Shown: positions 30,091 to 38,961, numbered from the stretch's first letter. The stretch: DNA of 64,000 bases from Candidatus Melainabacteria bacterium (GCA_003242885.1 QKMZ01000005.1:310001-374000), one strand, 5' to 3'. A program made the numbers and translations. The notes: a model not told the origin generated them from the letters alone.

Positions 30091-31203
30091 CTAGACATTC
30101 GTTTTTGTTGGCACAATTGTTCGTCTATGCCTAAACACAAAGATTGCAGCAATGGGTGTACCTATTGCAATAACGGCTGCCGCAATATAAATGGAAGTCA
30201 GTATCATTTCAATTACATTTCTGAGCTGGGACAATTTCAAATCCAGGCTTTTCAATCGTGCATCGACTTCGGTGATGGGTTTTTCAATACGTGAGATTGG
30301 TGCTTGCAGTTTGGTTATTGGTCCTCTCAGTTCTTCAATTGGTTGTTTTAGTGATTCGATAGGTTTTTCTAAATTCGCTATTGGCTTTTTAACTTGGTCA
30401 ATACTCAAGCGCACAGAACCAATGTCTTGGCGAATCCCCTTCATTTCCGCACGAATCGAACCTAACTGAGAATTCACTCCCTCTATATTTCCGCGCGTCT
30501 CAATAAGTTCAGACTTTACTCCATTGAGATTTGCTTGCAGGTTCGAGATTGTTTTATGTACGTCAATAAGCTGGCTGTGCATTGGCGTAATCTTCGAACC
30601 AATATTGCTTATGTTTCCTTTTACATCAGACATTCCACTTTCTAGAAGAGTCATTTTGTGCTCCAGAGATTTGAGCGATGGATTGAGCTGTATAACTGGC
30701 TCTGTCAGTTTTACTAATTCTTGCTCAAGCCTTAGCGATTGTTTTTGAAGTTTGGTCACTGGTTCAAGAAGCATTTCGAAAGGGTTCAATTTACCAATTG
30801 GATTAAGGGCAGAAAGAGGGTTTAGAAAGGGCAAGCCCCCACTCGACTTGCGATCTAACTGTTTTACAACCGCTCCCTGTTGCATTACCGAGGGAGCTGC
30901 ATCTTCATTATTCGAAGAAGAACCTTTTTGCGAGGCGCTCTTCTCTAATGCCTCCTGCTCAGGGGACCTCAGGGGGACCGAGGTGGCATTGCTTTGCTCT
31001 TTGTTCTGAGGTGATTCTTCCTTCTTGGGGAACATGATGGCGTTTGCCGGATTTGATTGCAAGGACAATTTATTTGACTCTGGGTAAGCAAAGACAGCCG
31101 TGCCGCCTATTCCCAGGCAAGCAAGGAGAAAGGTGTGAGCAAGACATACACTCTTATTTCTACCAAAGCGAACGAATGACAGAATTGTTGTAGAAAATTT
31201 CAT
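30091..31203 (-). CDS. Membrane-anchored coiled-coil protein with Pro-Ile heptads
   Basis: 370 residues. An N-terminal signal-like segment (FLLACLGIGGTAVFAY) is followed by a low-complexity region to about 145, then a long regular helix-like region to 333, a transmembrane helix (about 334-357) and a short basic tail. Residues 272-313 are six consecutive heptads of pattern xxPIxx[LIV], with proline at the same position each time. The preceding 120 residues have heptad-like hydrophobic spacing without the proline. No family is recognised. It may be a periplasmic rod anchored at its C-terminus. Confidence 0.7.
   Translation of the reverse strand: MKFSTTILSFVRFGRNKSVCLAHTFLLACLGIGGTAVFAYPESNKLSLQSNPANAIMFPKKEESPQNKEQSNATSVPLRSPEQEALEKSASQKGSSSNNEDAAPSVMQQGAVVKQLDRKSSGGLPFLNPLSALNPIGKLNPFEMLLEPVTKLQKQSLRLEQELVKLTEPVIQLNPSLKSLEHKMTLLESGMSDVKGNISNIGSKITPMHSQLIDVHKTISNLQANLNGVKSELIETRGNIEGVNSQLGSIRAEMKGIRQDIGSVRLSIDQVKKPIANLEKPIESLKQPIEELRGPITKLQAPISRIEKPITEVDARLKSLDLKLSQLRNVIEMILTSIYIAAAVIAIGTPIAAIFVFRHRRTIVPTKTNV
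30265..30390 (-). repeat. Six tandem heptads with Pro-Ile core
   Basis: Codes for KKPIANL, EKPIESL, KQPIEEL, RGPITKL, QAPISRI and EKPITEV in succession. The periodicity is in the protein. The DNA copies have diverged, which argues for selection on the protein pattern rather than recent duplication. Confidence 0.85.
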
Positions 31204-31404
31204 CTCATCACCTCATAAAACAGTTGCCGCCCGGCATAGAGCTCTGAAAGTGCCCACTCTCAAGAAGGGGTGTAACACTAACTGCATAAGACTTCAGACT
31301 CTCAGTCGATTGTGCGGTTCCAGTGTGTATAGGTAATTAAGATATGAAAAGTCTATTAGCACCTCTAAGTTCAGTGCACTCGTCTTGTTGCGCATTGCGC
31401 TCAT

Positions 31405-32094
31405 TCAGTTTCTGGAAGAGCCGCAATCAAAGGGGTCAAATTGGATCGAAATACTGTGTTCTGGTTCATGCATATTTTCAATCTTGCGCCCAGGGATGTC
31501 GACGCGGTAGTTAGGCATTATTTTTGCTACAAAGGCAAGAAAGTTAGACGCCGCTTCCGTCGAGGTAAATCCTAGACCCTGTGCGTGCAGAAGCCCGAGC
31601 GCAATCTCAGAAACAAACGGTACATAGATTCTATTTACGTCTTCTGGCCATGGTAGATTCCAAAAAAATGTGCTGCGAAAACCAGAACAGTTATACAGAA
31701 GCTGTGGACAGAGCGCGAGATGGAAACCACTGATAATAATGGGTTGTACGATTGATAATTGATCGAAGCCGAGCATACTCTGTGCAAAAAAGGCATTGAA
31801 CTGGTGAAACATCTGGCGATCAGGCTGCTTAAAGTGTATTGACTTGTCCAGCTTGTGAAATACAGGCCAGAGAAAATCATTACAGTAGAGCGAATGCCCT
31901 TCAACTACCGACTCCGGGAAGTCACAGATGCAATTGCTAAAAGCTGTCTCTGTTGCGCAACAATGAAATGAATTTTCTTGCATAAACCACCACTGGTGTT
32001 GCAATTCTCTCGAGCTGCAAAACAATTTACTCAGCGACTTAGTTGCAGGGTCTGTGCCTCTTGGGCCTTGGTACGACATTATGTTCATGCGCAT
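31405..32094 (-). CDS. N-terminal half of a trehalose-6-phosphate synthase homologue
   Basis: 229 residues that align along their length with residues 1-220 of the full synthase at 37143: shared blocks QQWWFL/HQWWFM, VEGHxxYCNxFLWPV, LALCP and FWxxPWP. It stops just before the second Rossmann domain, and the C-terminal half is absent from the next 200 bases. The phosphate-loop glycines of the full protein (PATPGGVSATL) are replaced. Catalysis needs both domains, so this is either a decayed duplicate or a non-catalytic, perhaps regulatory, protein. The frame is intact for 229 codons. Confidence 0.75.
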   Translation of the reverse strand: MRMNIMSYQGPRGTDPATKSLSKLFCSSRELQHQWWFMQENSFHCCATETAFSNCICDFPESVVEGHSLYCNDFLWPVFHKLDKSIHFKQPDRQMFHQFNAFFAQSMLGFDQLSIVQPIIISGFHLALCPQLLYNCSGFRSTFFWNLPWPEDVNRIYVPFVSEIALGLLHAQGLGFTSTEAASNFLAFVAKIMPNYRVDIPGRKIENMHEPEHSISIQFDPFDCGSSRN

Positions 32095-32248
32095 TTCCCG
32101 GGAGTGAAAAACTCAACACCTTGCCATGTGGGCCAGGTAGTGTAATACGCGAGAATTTCATCAAAATTTCGCAGTCGTGCTAAAAGAGTTTTTCTGTAGA
32201 AATAGCGACAATTCGAAATCAGAGAATGTGAGGCAGACGCTTGGTCAT

Positions 32249-34039
32249 CTACTCATAGAAATTCGTCTGATCATCTTTGCTCTGTGCTCTCGCTTTGCCA
32301 TAAAAACGCTCAAAGGCACGTCTTGCATCATTTAGGTGCAGATAAAAGAGAGCCTCTTTTCCTACGGGCATTCTTTCGTTTTTCACAAGCCAATTTACTC
32401 GTCCGAGCACGCCGTCCGCTTGCTGTGGCGTCAGACCAATCGACAGTAATTTTGAACGTCCCAAAGGCGCTGAGAAACTGCTCTGGATGCCTTTTAGATA
32501 AGATAGCGTCGTGCGGTCCAATTTTTGTCCCGCCAGATCTCCGTAAAGCTTTGCATTTATTTTGTCATAGCCTTGTCTTACTCCGGGTGTCGGCGTTACA
32601 TCAAGAATTGACTCTGCCGGGCGCAGACTATCGCCTAAATCGATGTTTCGCACTTGTGGTGATCCAGGATCCTTTTTGTTTACGGTCATATTGAGCGCGT
32701 GGTTGTCCCATTCACCTAAAATCAGTCGATGTAGCCATGCATTTGAATAGCTTTCTTGAAGGCTTTGTTTTGACTGAAAGAGTTCTTGAAGATCACTTCT
32801 TGTTGGTTTGCTGCCCAGCCGTTTCTTTACAAAAGCAGCCAGACTAACCCCTTCCATCTCTTGAATGTATCCGCTGTATGTTTTTCCTGCGATCTCTACT
32901 TTTCGAGCAACTGTCACAGGAACAGCCATTTTCAGACCAAGCGTTTGCATTCCATAAGCGGCAATTTCAGATTGCATTCGCTGAGCAAAAGCTTCGGTGC
33001 CGTTACTAGGTCTGAATACACTGCGAATTTTTTTTCCGTTCGAAGTGTGAGTCCAGCCGACCCAGGTCTCAGTCGTCAAAGCCGGCAGTTTCTTGTCCAG
33101 AATAAAGACGCCATCTCTGAGAGCAGTCTGTGCACTATCAGCTAATAAGCCTTTTTGAAATGGGGTGGCACGCGCGTGTGCTCTAGCTTCAGCATTGTCT
33201 CTGACCGCAGGAATCAATTTGCTATACCTGTGCGTTTGCAGACCGCCCAGTCCACCCGCTAGCGCGTCAAAAGCACCTCTGGTAAAAGTCCTTTGCATGA
33301 GTAGACCGGTATCAATGTGCTCGCCTTCAGAAACCTGGCGATGCAGTTCGTTACCGAATTCGCTCGTCAGTCCCATTGTTCCACCAGAAATTGCATGCGT
33401 CACCTCAGGCCTGTACCAGGCTGTTCCTCTAGAATTATTCATGACTCTAGCCCACAGAACGTCTGCTGCTGCAAAGGTTATTGCGTCCATTGCTAGCGCT
33501 TTCGGGTTAAAAGCTGCAGCAAAAGTTGACTGAAGACCTCGGTTGAGATTGAAACTCTTATCCGAATCAATGTAATTAACGCGAGTCAAGGCCGTATCTG
33601 TAATTCTTGATGTTATTCCGATACCAACACCGGTCATACCTGGTGTATTCCCATGGGCACCTAAAGCCATGAAGGTTCCCTTCAAAAGAAGGCCCTTGGA
33701 TGCTCCAAGTCCTGCGTCAAGCAACTGATGATTTATGGACTCATTGACTTTTGTCTCATCCGCACCATATGTAATGAGAAGTCCCGCAAGAGGCAAACGG
33801 CCTTTCATGAACAGAGGTAGAGACTTAATGAAGCCTTTTGTGTAGCCGGTCAACTCATCAGAGTATTTGTCATTCTTTGTCGTCAGTCTGGTCAAAGGAT
33901 CAAAAACTGTATGAACTGCCAGATCCAGGTAACTCTGATTGTCGTCCGGATTTAGCCTGTGTCGTACGGAATCGTCAACCAGAATGTCCCCATTGCTCAT
34001 GGAGACATCCTTGTTTTCGCCTGAGGATGGAAACGGCAT
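32249..34039 (-). CDS. Large protein with PI3/4-kinase-like or HipA-like catalytic motif
   Basis: 596 residues. The first 300 are Gly/Ala-rich and helical with no clear signal (for example GLGASKGLLLKGTFMALGAHG). Residues about 320-510 look like an atypical kinase of the PI3/4-kinase/HipA class. A strand VFRPSNG precedes a helix with E358 and VPVTVAR. A catalytic-loop-like D445-N-H447-A-L-N450 follows, and RNIDLGDSL holds D467 as candidate metal ligand. The usual strand lysine is arginine (R343). A substrate cannot be inferred. The call rests on motif order, not overall similarity. ATGs at residues 1 and 14 are possible starts. Confidence 0.55.
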   Translation of the reverse strand: MPFPSSGENKDVSMSNGDILVDDSVRHRLNPDDNQSYLDLAVHTVFDPLTRLTTKNDKYSDELTGYTKGFIKSLPLFMKGRLPLAGLLITYGADETKVNESINHQLLDAGLGASKGLLLKGTFMALGAHGNTPGMTGVGIGITSRITDTALTRVNYIDSDKSFNLNRGLQSTFAAAFNPKALAMDAITFAAADVLWARVMNNSRGTAWYRPEVTHAISGGTMGLTSEFGNELHRQVSEGEHIDTGLLMQRTFTRGAFDALAGGLGGLQTHRYSKLIPAVRDNAEARAHARATPFQKGLLADSAQTALRDGVFILDKKLPALTTETWVGWTHTSNGKKIRSVFRPSNGTEAFAQRMQSEIAAYGMQTLGLKMAVPVTVARKVEIAGKTYSGYIQEMEGVSLAAFVKKRLGSKPTRSDLQELFQSKQSLQESYSNAWLHRLILGEWDNHALNMTVNKKDPGSPQVRNIDLGDSLRPAESILDVTPTPGVRQGYDKINAKLYGDLAGQKLDRTTLSYLKGIQSSFSAPLGRSKLLSIGLTPQQADGVLGRVNWLVKNERMPVGKEALFYLHLNDARRAFERFYGKARAQSKDDQTNFYE

Positions 34040-34105
34040 GCCTCACCCGTAATTGGTGTGACGATCTGAGCAAAACTGCGAGCAGCAGATGAGGAGCTAA
34101 AAAGT

Positions 34106-34166
34106 AGCGGTGGTTATGGAAAACAGGTAGAGGAAATAGGACAAATCCATAAGGAGGACCACCGCT
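34106..34166. ncRNA. Imperfect long hairpin with AGGAGG in a bulge
   Basis: AGCGGTGGT-TATGG (34106-34119) pairs with CCATA (34147-34151) and ACCACCGCT (34158-34166), leaving AGGAGG (34152-34157) as a bulge and a 27-base loop. It lies 67-127 bases upstream of the kinase-like gene when read on the minus strand. It could be a 5' leader structure or a small RNA. No start codon is suitably placed for the AGGAGG on the plus strand. Confidence 0.35.
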
Positions 34167-34370
34167 TCAAGTAGGATAGGTTATTGGTCTTTCAGCTTTC
34201 TTTCCAAAAGAGAGCGTCCACGAAGCACAAACAATGCCAGTTTTCCAGCACAAACGCTGGGCAGAATTTTTGAGTTTTCTATTTGCGCCGCAATGATGCA
34301 ATTAAAAATCAGCATCCTGACCGGAATTGCAAGTCTGATGAAGCAATTCACATTCACCCGCGACCATTCC

Positions 34371-34391
34371 GAAAAGTTCGCGAAATATTCG
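34371..34391. promoter_or_regulatory. TTCGCGAA-type tandem repeat (site B)
   Basis: GAAAAGTTCG and GAAATATTCG spaced 11 bases, with core TTCGCGAAATATTCG at 34377-34391, ending 51 bases before the ATG at 34443. It matches sites at 37036 and 40520. Confidence 0.45.
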
Positions 34392-34442
34392 TGTTCTAAA
34401 TTGCAAGATTCGTACGCTACTGTTCGCTTGCGAGGCAGCCAG

Positions 34443-34772
34443 ATGTCAAAGACGAAACTGAAGGAATCTTCGCGACACTTTCTCAGGTTGCTAAAACTGA
34501 TTATTATCTCTTTTGTCAGCATGGGTGTTCTTATTGGCTATCACGGAGCACCACTAATAAATTCTCTAATTGGTGTTTTCTGGTTTGTTTTTGCGGTTAC
34601 TTCTGGTCTTGTTTTAACGTCAGCGCTTTCAAAAGAAACAGACAGCATTGAGGCCGAAAAATCCAGTGATAGACAGTTTGAAGAACTCGAGTCTTTGTAC
34701 TGTAAAAAGCCAGAAGAAGACCGGCACAGGAAGCGCTCTTCTTTAGGACAGACGGTTTCAGAATCAGCCTGA
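34443..34772 (+). CDS. Small two-span membrane protein
   Basis: 109 residues from the ATG at 34443, preceded by GAGG. The frame opens earlier but the upstream part has no protein character and covers the operator-like repeat. Basic N-terminus, two hydrophobic segments (about residues 18-36 and 43-62), then a polar charged tail. No family is recognised. It ends at a clear hairpin. Confidence 0.5.
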   Translation: MSKTKLKESSRHFLRLLKLIIISFVSMGVLIGYHGAPLINSLIGVFWFVFAVTSGLVLTSALSKETDSIEAEKSSDRQFEELESLYCKKPEEDRHRKRSSLGQTVSESA

Positions 34773-34803
34773 ATTATCTGTTAAGTAGTAAAGTCTATTG
34801 GCC

Positions 34804-34834
34804 CGAAGAGTACGCTATCGCTGCGGACTCTTCG
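34804..34834. terminator. Hairpin terminator between convergent genes
   Basis: CGAAGAGT (34804-34811) and ACTCTTCG (34827-34834), a perfect 8-bp stem followed by TTT and a pyrimidine-rich stretch. It lies between the membrane-protein gene and the convergent kinase ending at 34903. Confidence 0.6.
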
Positions 34835-34902
34835 TTTGCAATCCCTTTCTCTGATAGGGGGGGCGGAGCCGATGTGTGATCGTATTTTTATTGATAGGCA
34901 AG

Positions 34903-36330
34903 TCAAGAATCCGGAAATGACCTGTTTTTATCGTTGTTGCCGTTTAATTTGGGAGCACAAGGAAATGTCACGGTAACCTTTGTACCTTTACCAAGGGACC
35001 CATCGGAAATTTCAACCGTAGCCTTATGAGCGGTGGCAATTTCTTTGACGATTGGCAAACCCAGCCCGCTTCCAGGAGCCGCGGTGCCAAGTACCCTGTA
35101 AAAACGCTCGAATACTTTTTCTCTTTCCTCAAAAGGAATTCCGGGACCATTGTCTTGGACCATTAACCGAACTGCATCTCCGTTACTTACTCTGACGGTA
35201 ACGTTGCCTCCTGTTTGTGTATAGATGACTGCATTCTCAATAAGGTTCGATGTTAACTCGGCAAGGTCAGTCAGTTCGCCATAAACCATGGCTGGTTTAT
35301 CAGAGCTTACGAACGTCAAGTCCATTCCCTTTGGAAGAGCCTCTGATACAAAATCTGCAGTCATTTCTGATGCAACAAAATTCAAATCTACGGCCTGATG
35401 ATTCGCGTTACCTATTTGTGGCTCTGCTTTGGCAAGCGTGAGTAACTTATTCGCCAAATGTGTAAGGCGATCAACTCCAGACTCAATTTTTTCCAACATT
35501 TCGGTCATTCTTGGATCACCGGGCAGTCGTTTTGCCGCATAGATATATGTCTTCAAGCCGGCAAGGGGAGTGCGAAATTGATGAGCGGCATTAGCAACAA
35601 AGCGTTGCTGCTGCTCTAAATCAGTGCGCAATTTATCTAAAAGAATGTTGATTGCGCTCACTACTGGTTTCATTTCGGCGGGAGTTTCGCTTGACTCCAC
35701 TGGAGTAAGATCAAATTGAGAGCGAGAGGATAAAGCCTTTTCTAGTTTAGAAAGAGGGATCAATCCTCGCTTGATACCGTACGAAACACAAAGTGCGCTG
35801 AGACAGATCATAAAAATCTGTGGAACCAGAATACCCAACAGAATCTGTTGGGTCATTTCTCTCAGCGCGTTCAGCGTCATGGCTACTTGGACAGAAACCA
35901 TCTTATCTTCGTGGCCTTCCAAGTTAGCTTTTACTCGCACAATGCGGACATCTTGTCCATTCAATGTTGCATATCGAAACGATGGCACAGGTGACTCAAA
36001 TGGACGCACCGGCTTTGGCAAAATGGCATCGCCGGAGATCCTGGTGCCGTCAGGCTTGAGGACTTGATAGTAGATTTTGTCTCTATTATTGTGCCTGAGA
36101 ATTGCTTGTGCAGCTGGAGGCATGTCTACCCAAATCTTGACTGGGTCTGATCTTAATCGGGCAATTACCGAGTCTGCTGAGTTGAGCAATTCACGATCAA
36201 ACGTATTGATTGCAAAGTGTTCAGCAAGAAAATAGGCACCGCATGCCGTCAATATCCAGATTCCGCCTAATGGCAAAAGCAGCCAGCAAAGCAATTGATT
36301 TCTCAGGGATGTATCACGGGCAAAGTTCAA
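34903..36330 (-). CDS. Membrane sensor histidine kinase
   Basis: 475 residues: first helix about 13-33, periplasmic region to about 160, second helix (QIFMICLSALCVSYGI), HAMP-like linker, then the kinase with NAAHQFRTPLAGLKTYI, LIENAVIYTQTGG and GSGLGLPIVKEIATAHK. The N-terminal layout resembles TctE/QseC-type kinases (the 2CSK_N-like region is a guess). It overlaps the response regulator by 17 bases. Confidence 0.92.
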   Translation of the reverse strand: MNFARDTSLRNQLLCWLLLPLGGIWILTACGAYFLAEHFAINTFDRELLNSADSVIARLRSDPVKIWVDMPPAAQAILRHNNRDKIYYQVLKPDGTRISGDAILPKPVRPFESPVPSFRYATLNGQDVRIVRVKANLEGHEDKMVSVQVAMTLNALREMTQQILLGILVPQIFMICLSALCVSYGIKRGLIPLSKLEKALSSRSQFDLTPVESSETPAEMKPVVSAINILLDKLRTDLEQQQRFVANAAHQFRTPLAGLKTYIYAAKRLPGDPRMTEMLEKIESGVDRLTHLANKLLTLAKAEPQIGNANHQAVDLNFVASEMTADFVSEALPKGMDLTFVSSDKPAMVYGELTDLAELTSNLIENAVIYTQTGGNVTVRVSNGDAVRLMVQDNGPGIPFEEREKVFERFYRVLGTAAPGSGLGLPIVKEIATAHKATVEISDGSLGKGTKVTVTFPCAPKLNGNNDKNRSFPDS

Positions 36331-36982
36331 GACGACATCCTAGCCCCCGTGACGTTTTAATAGTGATATGTGCTTCTTCCAGTTTCTTTCTCAGCCGATG
36401 AATCACAATACCAACTGCGTTTTCTGTTACTTCTTGATCCCATGAAGAAATCAAACTAGTAATCCGTTGCTTATCGACTGCTGTACCTTGCTTCTGCAAC
36501 AGAATTTCCAAAACAGCTAATTCTCTTGCTGTGAGATCGATGTTTTTTCCTTGAATAGTAGCAACACGATCAACAGTGTTGAAAGTTAGGGAGCCGAAGC
36601 TTATTTCCATTCTGTTTGACCAATTCTCTTTGCGAATTAGTGCACGAATTCGCGCCTCCAGTTCAGGTAGTTCAAATGGTTTTGTCAAATAATCATTAGC
36701 GCCCAAATCCAGACCTTTCACTCTATCTTCTACCGCATCGCGAGCGGTAAGAATGAGAATCGGTATCGTTTCACCTTTCGAGCGTATTTGTTTCAAAACA
36801 TCAAAGCCATCGAGGTTGGGCAAACCTAAATCCAATACTAAAAGATCGTATGGCGTGGTTCCTACGGCAATAGGGACGCCAGCTCCATCCGCCTCAATGT
36901 CAACGGCGTATCCACTGTCTCTCAAGACCATAGACAACCCGTCGGCTAAAAATGTGTCGTCTTCTGCAAGAAGTATTTTCAT
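36314..36982 (-). CDS. OmpR-family response regulator
   Basis: 222 residues: receiver with AEDD pocket, phosphoryl-acceptor D51 in LDLGLPNLDG and lysine in YLTKPFELPELEARIRALIRK, then a winged helix (LTARELAVLEILL, GIVIHRLRKKLEE). It is first gene of the pair with the kinase. A tandem 11-bp repeat 54-74 bases upstream is a likely autoregulatory site, and related repeats precede other genes nearby. Confidence 0.95.
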   Translation of the reverse strand: MKILLAEDDTFLADGLSMVLRDSGYAVDIEADGAGVPIAVGTTPYDLLVLDLGLPNLDGFDVLKQIRSKGETIPILILTARDAVEDRVKGLDLGANDYLTKPFELPELEARIRALIRKENWSNRMEISFGSLTFNTVDRVATIQGKNIDLTARELAVLEILLQKQGTAVDKQRITSLISSWDQEVTENAVGIVIHRLRKKLEEAHITIKTSRGLGCRLELCP

Positions 36983-37035
36983 GCACAGTCGCCTCTTTCC
37001 CTATGGTAACTCGTTTCTGGCAGGGCAAAACGAAT

Positions 37036-37056
37036 GAAATTTTCGCGAAATTTTCG
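37036..37056. promoter_or_regulatory. TTCGCGAA-type tandem repeat (site A)
   Basis: GAAATTTTCG occurs twice exactly, 11 bases apart, creating core TTCGCGAAATTTTCG (37042-37056). It lies in the divergent region between the response regulator (minus) and trehalose-6-phosphate synthase (plus). The 11-base period is typical of OmpR-family operators. Confidence 0.55.
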
Positions 37057-37142
37057 AAGACTACACTGATTTCATAGTCGAACGCAAGTGAAAGGCTTAC
37101 CGCGTGAGCGTTTTGCAAGTTTGAGAGAACGAGGTGACTTGA

Positions 37143-38540
37143 ATGAACATTGTGTCCTACCGGGGTCCGGCAACACCAGGGGGTGTGTCTGCAACTCTCT
37201 CACGCGTGATTGAGCAAACCCATGGCGGACAACAGTGGTGGTTTTTGCACGGTTCTCAGTTGAGAAAGAAGTCGAGCAAGCTCAATTCCACAGAGGAAGT
37301 CTGTCAAATACCTTTCAAGATCGTAGAAGGCCATTATCGTTATTGCAACGAGTTTTTGTGGCCGGTGTTGCACGAGTTATCCGAATATGCGTCATTCAAT
37401 GAATCGGACCATAAAATGTACGAGCAACTGAATGTTAGTTTCGCCTGGAACGTGCTTCATACAGAACAGACTGGTCCTCACGCGCGGGCGTTTGTGAACG
37501 ACTATCAGTTGGCTCTTTGTCCGAAATATCTCACTCAATATGCCCATCGCGCTGTCGACGTTTTTTGGCATATTCCTTGGCCTAAATATGTTGATTCTCG
37601 TTTCGTTCCATATTTGGCGGAAATAGCGGAAGGACTTCTTTCTGCAGAAAAAATAGGATTCCATATCGAACAATATTCATCGAACTTTTTAAATTTCGTT
37701 GATAAGAATTTGCATGAATACCAGGTTGATTTTACGTCCAATAGAATCGAGCGCACTGATGGTGGCAGTGTTTCTGTCGTCTCTCATCCACTTGGTATTG
37801 ATAGTGATTACTGGCTAAGCAAGTCCAGGGAAGAAAGCTTCAGTTGCCGAGACTTGAATATCGAAGAGCTTTCCAGAGAGAAGTTCATTCTCTCTGTCGA
37901 TAGGGCCGATTACACCAAAGGAGTGATTCACCGCTTACAAGGTATTGAACATTTCTTCTCAACCAATGCAGATAAGATTGGAAAAATAACCTTCGTTCAG
38001 GTCTGCCAAAAGACCAGAGCGGGACTTCCGGCCTTTGAAGAATATTGGCAGCAATGTAGATTGCTTAGCGACTCAATTAATAGTCGATGGGGATCGAAAG
38101 ACTGGCATCCGATCGTTTGGATCGACACGCCCGTTTCAGCAAATGTATTGGCGTGGCTCTACAAACGCGCTTCTGTGATGCTTGTGACCCCTCTGTACGA
38201 TGGGCTCAATCTCACGGCTAAGGAATTTGCTCTGTGTTCGAGAGAAGGGATACTTATTCTTTCTGCTCGAGCAGGAGCTTGGAACGAGTTAAGTGAAGGC
38301 GTACTCACACTCGCCGATTTAAATCCAGAAACGATTTCTGCGCAGATTTGTCATGCGCTAGCTCTTTCGAAAGAAGCAAGGAAAGAGCGAATAGACATAC
38401 TTAGGCAAAGAGTTTTGTCCAATACGCTATCCAACTGGTGGCAGAATTTTGGTGGCGGAATCAAATCTTCCGAGAAGGTTGTACCGCTGTCTGGAAGGCT
38501 CCATCACACTACGAGGCGCGATGTATGGATGGCAAAGTGA
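37143..38540 (+). CDS. otsA: Trehalose-6-phosphate synthase (GT20)
   Basis: Joins a sugar nucleotide (usually UDP-glucose) to glucose-6-phosphate to make trehalose-6-phosphate, an osmoprotectant precursor. It is 465 residues, both Rossmann domains present. Visible motifs are the N-terminal PATPGGVSATL, WPVLHEL, SVDRADYTKGV with the phosphate-binding Arg/Lys, and the nucleotide-sugar site DGLNLTAKEF. GAGGTGA sits seven bases before the ATG. No trehalose phosphatase gene is nearby. The symbol is by family. Glucosylglycerol-phosphate synthases are close relatives and remain an alternative. Confidence 0.85.
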   Translation: MNIVSYRGPATPGGVSATLSRVIEQTHGGQQWWFLHGSQLRKKSSKLNSTEEVCQIPFKIVEGHYRYCNEFLWPVLHELSEYASFNESDHKMYEQLNVSFAWNVLHTEQTGPHARAFVNDYQLALCPKYLTQYAHRAVDVFWHIPWPKYVDSRFVPYLAEIAEGLLSAEKIGFHIEQYSSNFLNFVDKNLHEYQVDFTSNRIERTDGGSVSVVSHPLGIDSDYWLSKSREESFSCRDLNIEELSREKFILSVDRADYTKGVIHRLQGIEHFFSTNADKIGKITFVQVCQKTRAGLPAFEEYWQQCRLLSDSINSRWGSKDWHPIVWIDTPVSANVLAWLYKRASVMLVTPLYDGLNLTAKEFALCSREGILILSARAGAWNELSEGVLTLADLNPETISAQICHALALSKEARKERIDILRQRVLSNTLSNWWQNFGGGIKSSEKVVPLSGRLHHTTRRDVWMAK

Positions 38541-38599
38541 ATATGCTTTTCCCTGATTAGAACAGTTTGCCTGTTCAGGTTTCTTTGTGGGCGGTTGAT

Positions 38600-38947
38600 A
38601 TGCAGGAAATTTCTTTTGAAGTACGAAGTTTTTTAAGGGACAATATCCAGTCAGTCTGGCAATTGGATCTCTTAATCGCGCTGATGAACATCAAACATCC
38701 AGTCGATGCGATTACGCTAGCTCGCCTGCTTTACACAAGTCCTGCTGCTATTGAATCAGCGCTTCAGAAGTTTGTTAAGATTGGAATTGCCAAGGAACAT
38801 TCTGGCAAGAACTGCACTTACTCTTACGCTCCGGCATCGGACGACAAAAGCAGAACAATTGAAGACACGGCCAAAACGTACGCGATCAGGCGCGTGGACG
38901 TAATCAATTTGATTTTTTCAAGTCCTTCCAGGCACGGAATACGCTGA
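38600..38947 (+). CDS. Winged-helix-like protein
   Basis: 115 residues from the ATG at 38600 (a TTG at 38567 would add 11). The segment SVWQLDLLIALMNIKHPVDAITLARLLYTSPAAIESALQKFVKIGIAKEHSG has the spacing of a winged helix: helix, helix-turn-helix, then a wing. This suggests a small DNA-binding regulator. It sits between trehalose synthase and the DUF389 gene, on the same strand. Confidence 0.6.
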   Translation: MQEISFEVRSFLRDNIQSVWQLDLLIALMNIKHPVDAITLARLLYTSPAAIESALQKFVKIGIAKEHSGKNCTYSYAPASDDKSRTIEDTAKTYAIRRVDVINLIFSSPSRHGIR

Positions 38948-38961
38948 ATCGCACTGGATTG

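Larger units (their letters stand above)
34040..34442. other. Intergenic region with hairpin and operator-like repeat
   Basis: About 400 bases between the kinase-like gene (minus) and a small membrane protein (plus). It holds a long hairpin at 34106-34166 and a TTCGCGAA-type tandem repeat at 34371-34391. Frames through it on both strands look non-coding. Confidence 0.5.

Noticed and set aside
34181-34522. 113-codon minus-strand frame
   Set aside because: It overlaps the operator-like repeat and the start of the gene at 34443, without a ribosome site or protein-like pattern.
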